NCBI GenBank assembly: GCA_947476275.1
Contig: CANJPQ010000020.1
Coordinates: 1 to 64,000 of the forward strand
Source of the DNA: Fidelibacterota bacterium
GTDB lineage: Bacteria > Pseudomonadota > Alphaproteobacteria > Rhodospirillales > Rhodospirillaceae
Reading direction: 5' to 3'
Length of the DNA stretch: 64,000 nucleotides
The position numbers and the translations under genes were made by a program. Below the pieces are notes generated by a model. The model was not told the DNA's origin. It did no database searches and worked only from the letters and a program-made list of their open reading frames with translations. Positions 62,997 through 64,000 of this stretch are shown piece after piece (position 1 is the first letter of the stretch; every line of letters begins with the position of its first letter).

Positions 62997-63341
62997 ATGC
63001 TTAAGTCATTCATCGGCAATATTCCTGTCGTTCTCGCAGACGGCATCGCAGCGATCACGTTGATGTCCGCTGCAGCGAGTGCGCAAGACACGGCCGGCAA
63101 ATATCTCAGCCTCGGCGCAGGATTGAACTGGTCGAGAGACCGGCAACTGAACGCGATCTTCCCCGCAGGTCCCACAGGTGCTGCCGCGACCACGCCGGTC
63201 GGCACCAGCGGTCGCACCGATTTCAACACTGGCTGCAACGTCGTCGGTGCGTTCGGTCACAAGTGGAACTGCAGCATGCGCGGCGAGCTGGAGTTCGGCT
63301 TCCGCCGCAACGTGCTGGCGGGCGTCCGCTTCTCCCTCTAA
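62997..63341 (+). CDS. Small outer membrane barrel-like protein, probably truncated
   Basis: A 114-residue protein. A signal peptide (1-29, ending AASAQD) precedes YLSLGAGLNWSRDRQL, a first beta-strand, and NVVGAFGHKWNCSMRGELEFGFRRN, typical of strands 2-3 of an OmpA-type barrel. It then jumps directly to LAGVRFSL, which looks like the last strand with its terminal hydrophobic residue. Normal eight-strand barrels need about 170-200 residues, so the centre appears deleted. AAGGA lies six bases before the ATG. It may be a non-functional relic or a small membrane-associated protein. Confidence 0.55.
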   Translation: MLKSFIGNIPVVLADGIAAITLMSAAASAQDTAGKYLSLGAGLNWSRDRQLNAIFPAGPTGAAATTPVGTSGRTDFNTGCNVVGAFGHKWNCSMRGELEFGFRRNVLAGVRFSL

Positions 63342-63379
63342 CGGCTGGCGCGCCGCCATCGCCCTCGGTTAATTTGGGG

Positions 63380-64000
63380 CATGCGCACTCTTTTTTTCGT
63401 GGCGACCACGATCCTATTGCTCGCAGGTTGCGCCGCGGTTCCGCCCATTGCGGATCATGCGCAGGCCCGCGCACTTTCGAACGGGGCGCTCGCCCTGATG
63501 AACCAGGGCGACGATGCCGGCGCGATCACGCTGCTCAATCGCGTCATCGCCTATAACGGCGGCGAGGTCGAGGACTTCACCCGCCGCGCGACGGCCCATG
63601 CCAGTCTGACGCGCCATCTCGACGCCCTGCGCGATCTGGATAAGGCGATCGCGATGGATCCGACGCGCTGGCGATCGTTTCTCCTGCGCGCCGTCACCAA
63701 CCAGAAGCTCGGCCGCTTCGATGCGGCGATCGCGGACCTGACGGCCGCGCTTCGTCTTCAACCGAACGACGTCGAACTGGTGCGCCGCCGCGCCTATTTG
63801 CAATTGGTCACTGAACGCTTCGATGCCGCCGCTGCCGACTACCAGCGGCTGGCGGAGATGCTGCCGCGCGCCTCTACGGGTCCGTTCGGCCGTGCTGTCG
63901 CGCTGTACCTATCCGGCGATTGGCCTGCCGCGACCCAAGCCTTCGCGCGTCAGGTGAAGGACGCGCCGGCCGACGGGATCGTCACCCTGTGGATGGTGAA
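63380..64000 (+). CDS. TPR lipoprotein, cut by the window end
   Basis: The frame is open from the ATG at 63380 to the last base, so the gene continues beyond the window; 206 complete codons are visible. The start MRTLFFVATTILLLAGCAAV is a lipoprotein signal with the lipid-modified cysteine in LLAGC. From residue 30 on there are TPR units (ALMNQGDDAGAITLLNRVIA, HLDALRDLDKAIAMDPTRW, FLLRAVTNQKLGRFDAAIADLTAALRLQP, RFDAAAADYQRLAEML). GGGG lies just upstream of the ATG. It is probably an envelope scaffold or assembly protein of the NlpI type; its exact role is unknown. Confidence 0.8.

Overview
The window looks like chromosomal DNA from a GC-rich alphaproteobacterium. The supporting gene families are a four-gene Lhr helicase / ATP-dependent ligase / MBL exonuclease / PdeM repair set, DUF2333, DUF2336, DUF1289 and DUF1838 proteins, MsrP/MsrQ, a PstC with a long N-terminal extension, a P-II/AmtB pair and a TonB-ExbB-ExbD-ExbD cluster. 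I cannot place it below class level. I see no rRNA, tRNA, CRISPR array or insertion sequence.

Layout. 1-2.1 kb: two AT-richer unknown genes, then an intergenic stretch packed with CG-rich palindromes. 2.1-5.5 kb: an SDR oxidoreductase, an EamA transporter, DUF2333 and msrB. 5.5-14.7 kb: the ligase-associated DNA repair system in two blocks (ligase+exonuclease on minus; helicase+PdeM on plus), separated by three SDR genes and a glutaredoxin-DinB fusion. One of these SDRs has lost its catalytic residues. 14.7-22.4 kb: a GT-A-like protein with queF, DUF1289, three SAM methyltransferases (two translationally coupled, one with TPRs), a membrane protein, and a response regulator with a degenerate GGDEF domain. 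22.4-28.5 kb: tonB-exbB-exbD-exbD followed by two paralogous exported repeat proteins. 28.5-34.4 kb: an exported SnoaL-like protein, msrP, an exported DUF1838 protein, two MFS transporters and msrQ. 34.5-39.8 kb: a small unknown gene, a multi-PAS diguanylate cyclase, then tkt-rpe.

39.8-47 kb: a phosphate regulon (candidate Pho box, pstS, pstC, pstA, pstB, phoB) with no phoU or phoR in place. 47-56.9 kb: an exported hydrolase, a DAACS symporter, apt, DUF2336, gloA, a lipoprotein esterase, selO, a CbpA-type co-chaperone, an unknown protein and a methyltransferase. 57.0-57.7 kb: a decayed relic in which part of glycogen phosphorylase (glgP) runs directly into the C-terminal end of 4-alpha-glucanotransferase (malQ). 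57.8-60.8 kb: amtB, glnK and a TorF-type porin, with a sigma-54 promoter and an NtrC-like palindrome upstream of amtB. 60.9-64 kb: an exported methyltransferase-like protein coupled to an exported dienelactone hydrolase, a shortened beta-barrel protein, and a TPR lipoprotein that runs off the window.

Functionally the window combines DNA repair, methionine sulfoxide repair (msrB, msrP, msrQ), nutrient uptake under phosphate and nitrogen control, TonB-energised outer membrane transport and pentose phosphate metabolism. The least explained parts are the TonB cluster with paired repeat proteins, the glutaredoxin-DinB fusion, the inactive SDR coupled to an active one, the CG-palindrome cluster and the glgP-malQ relic.
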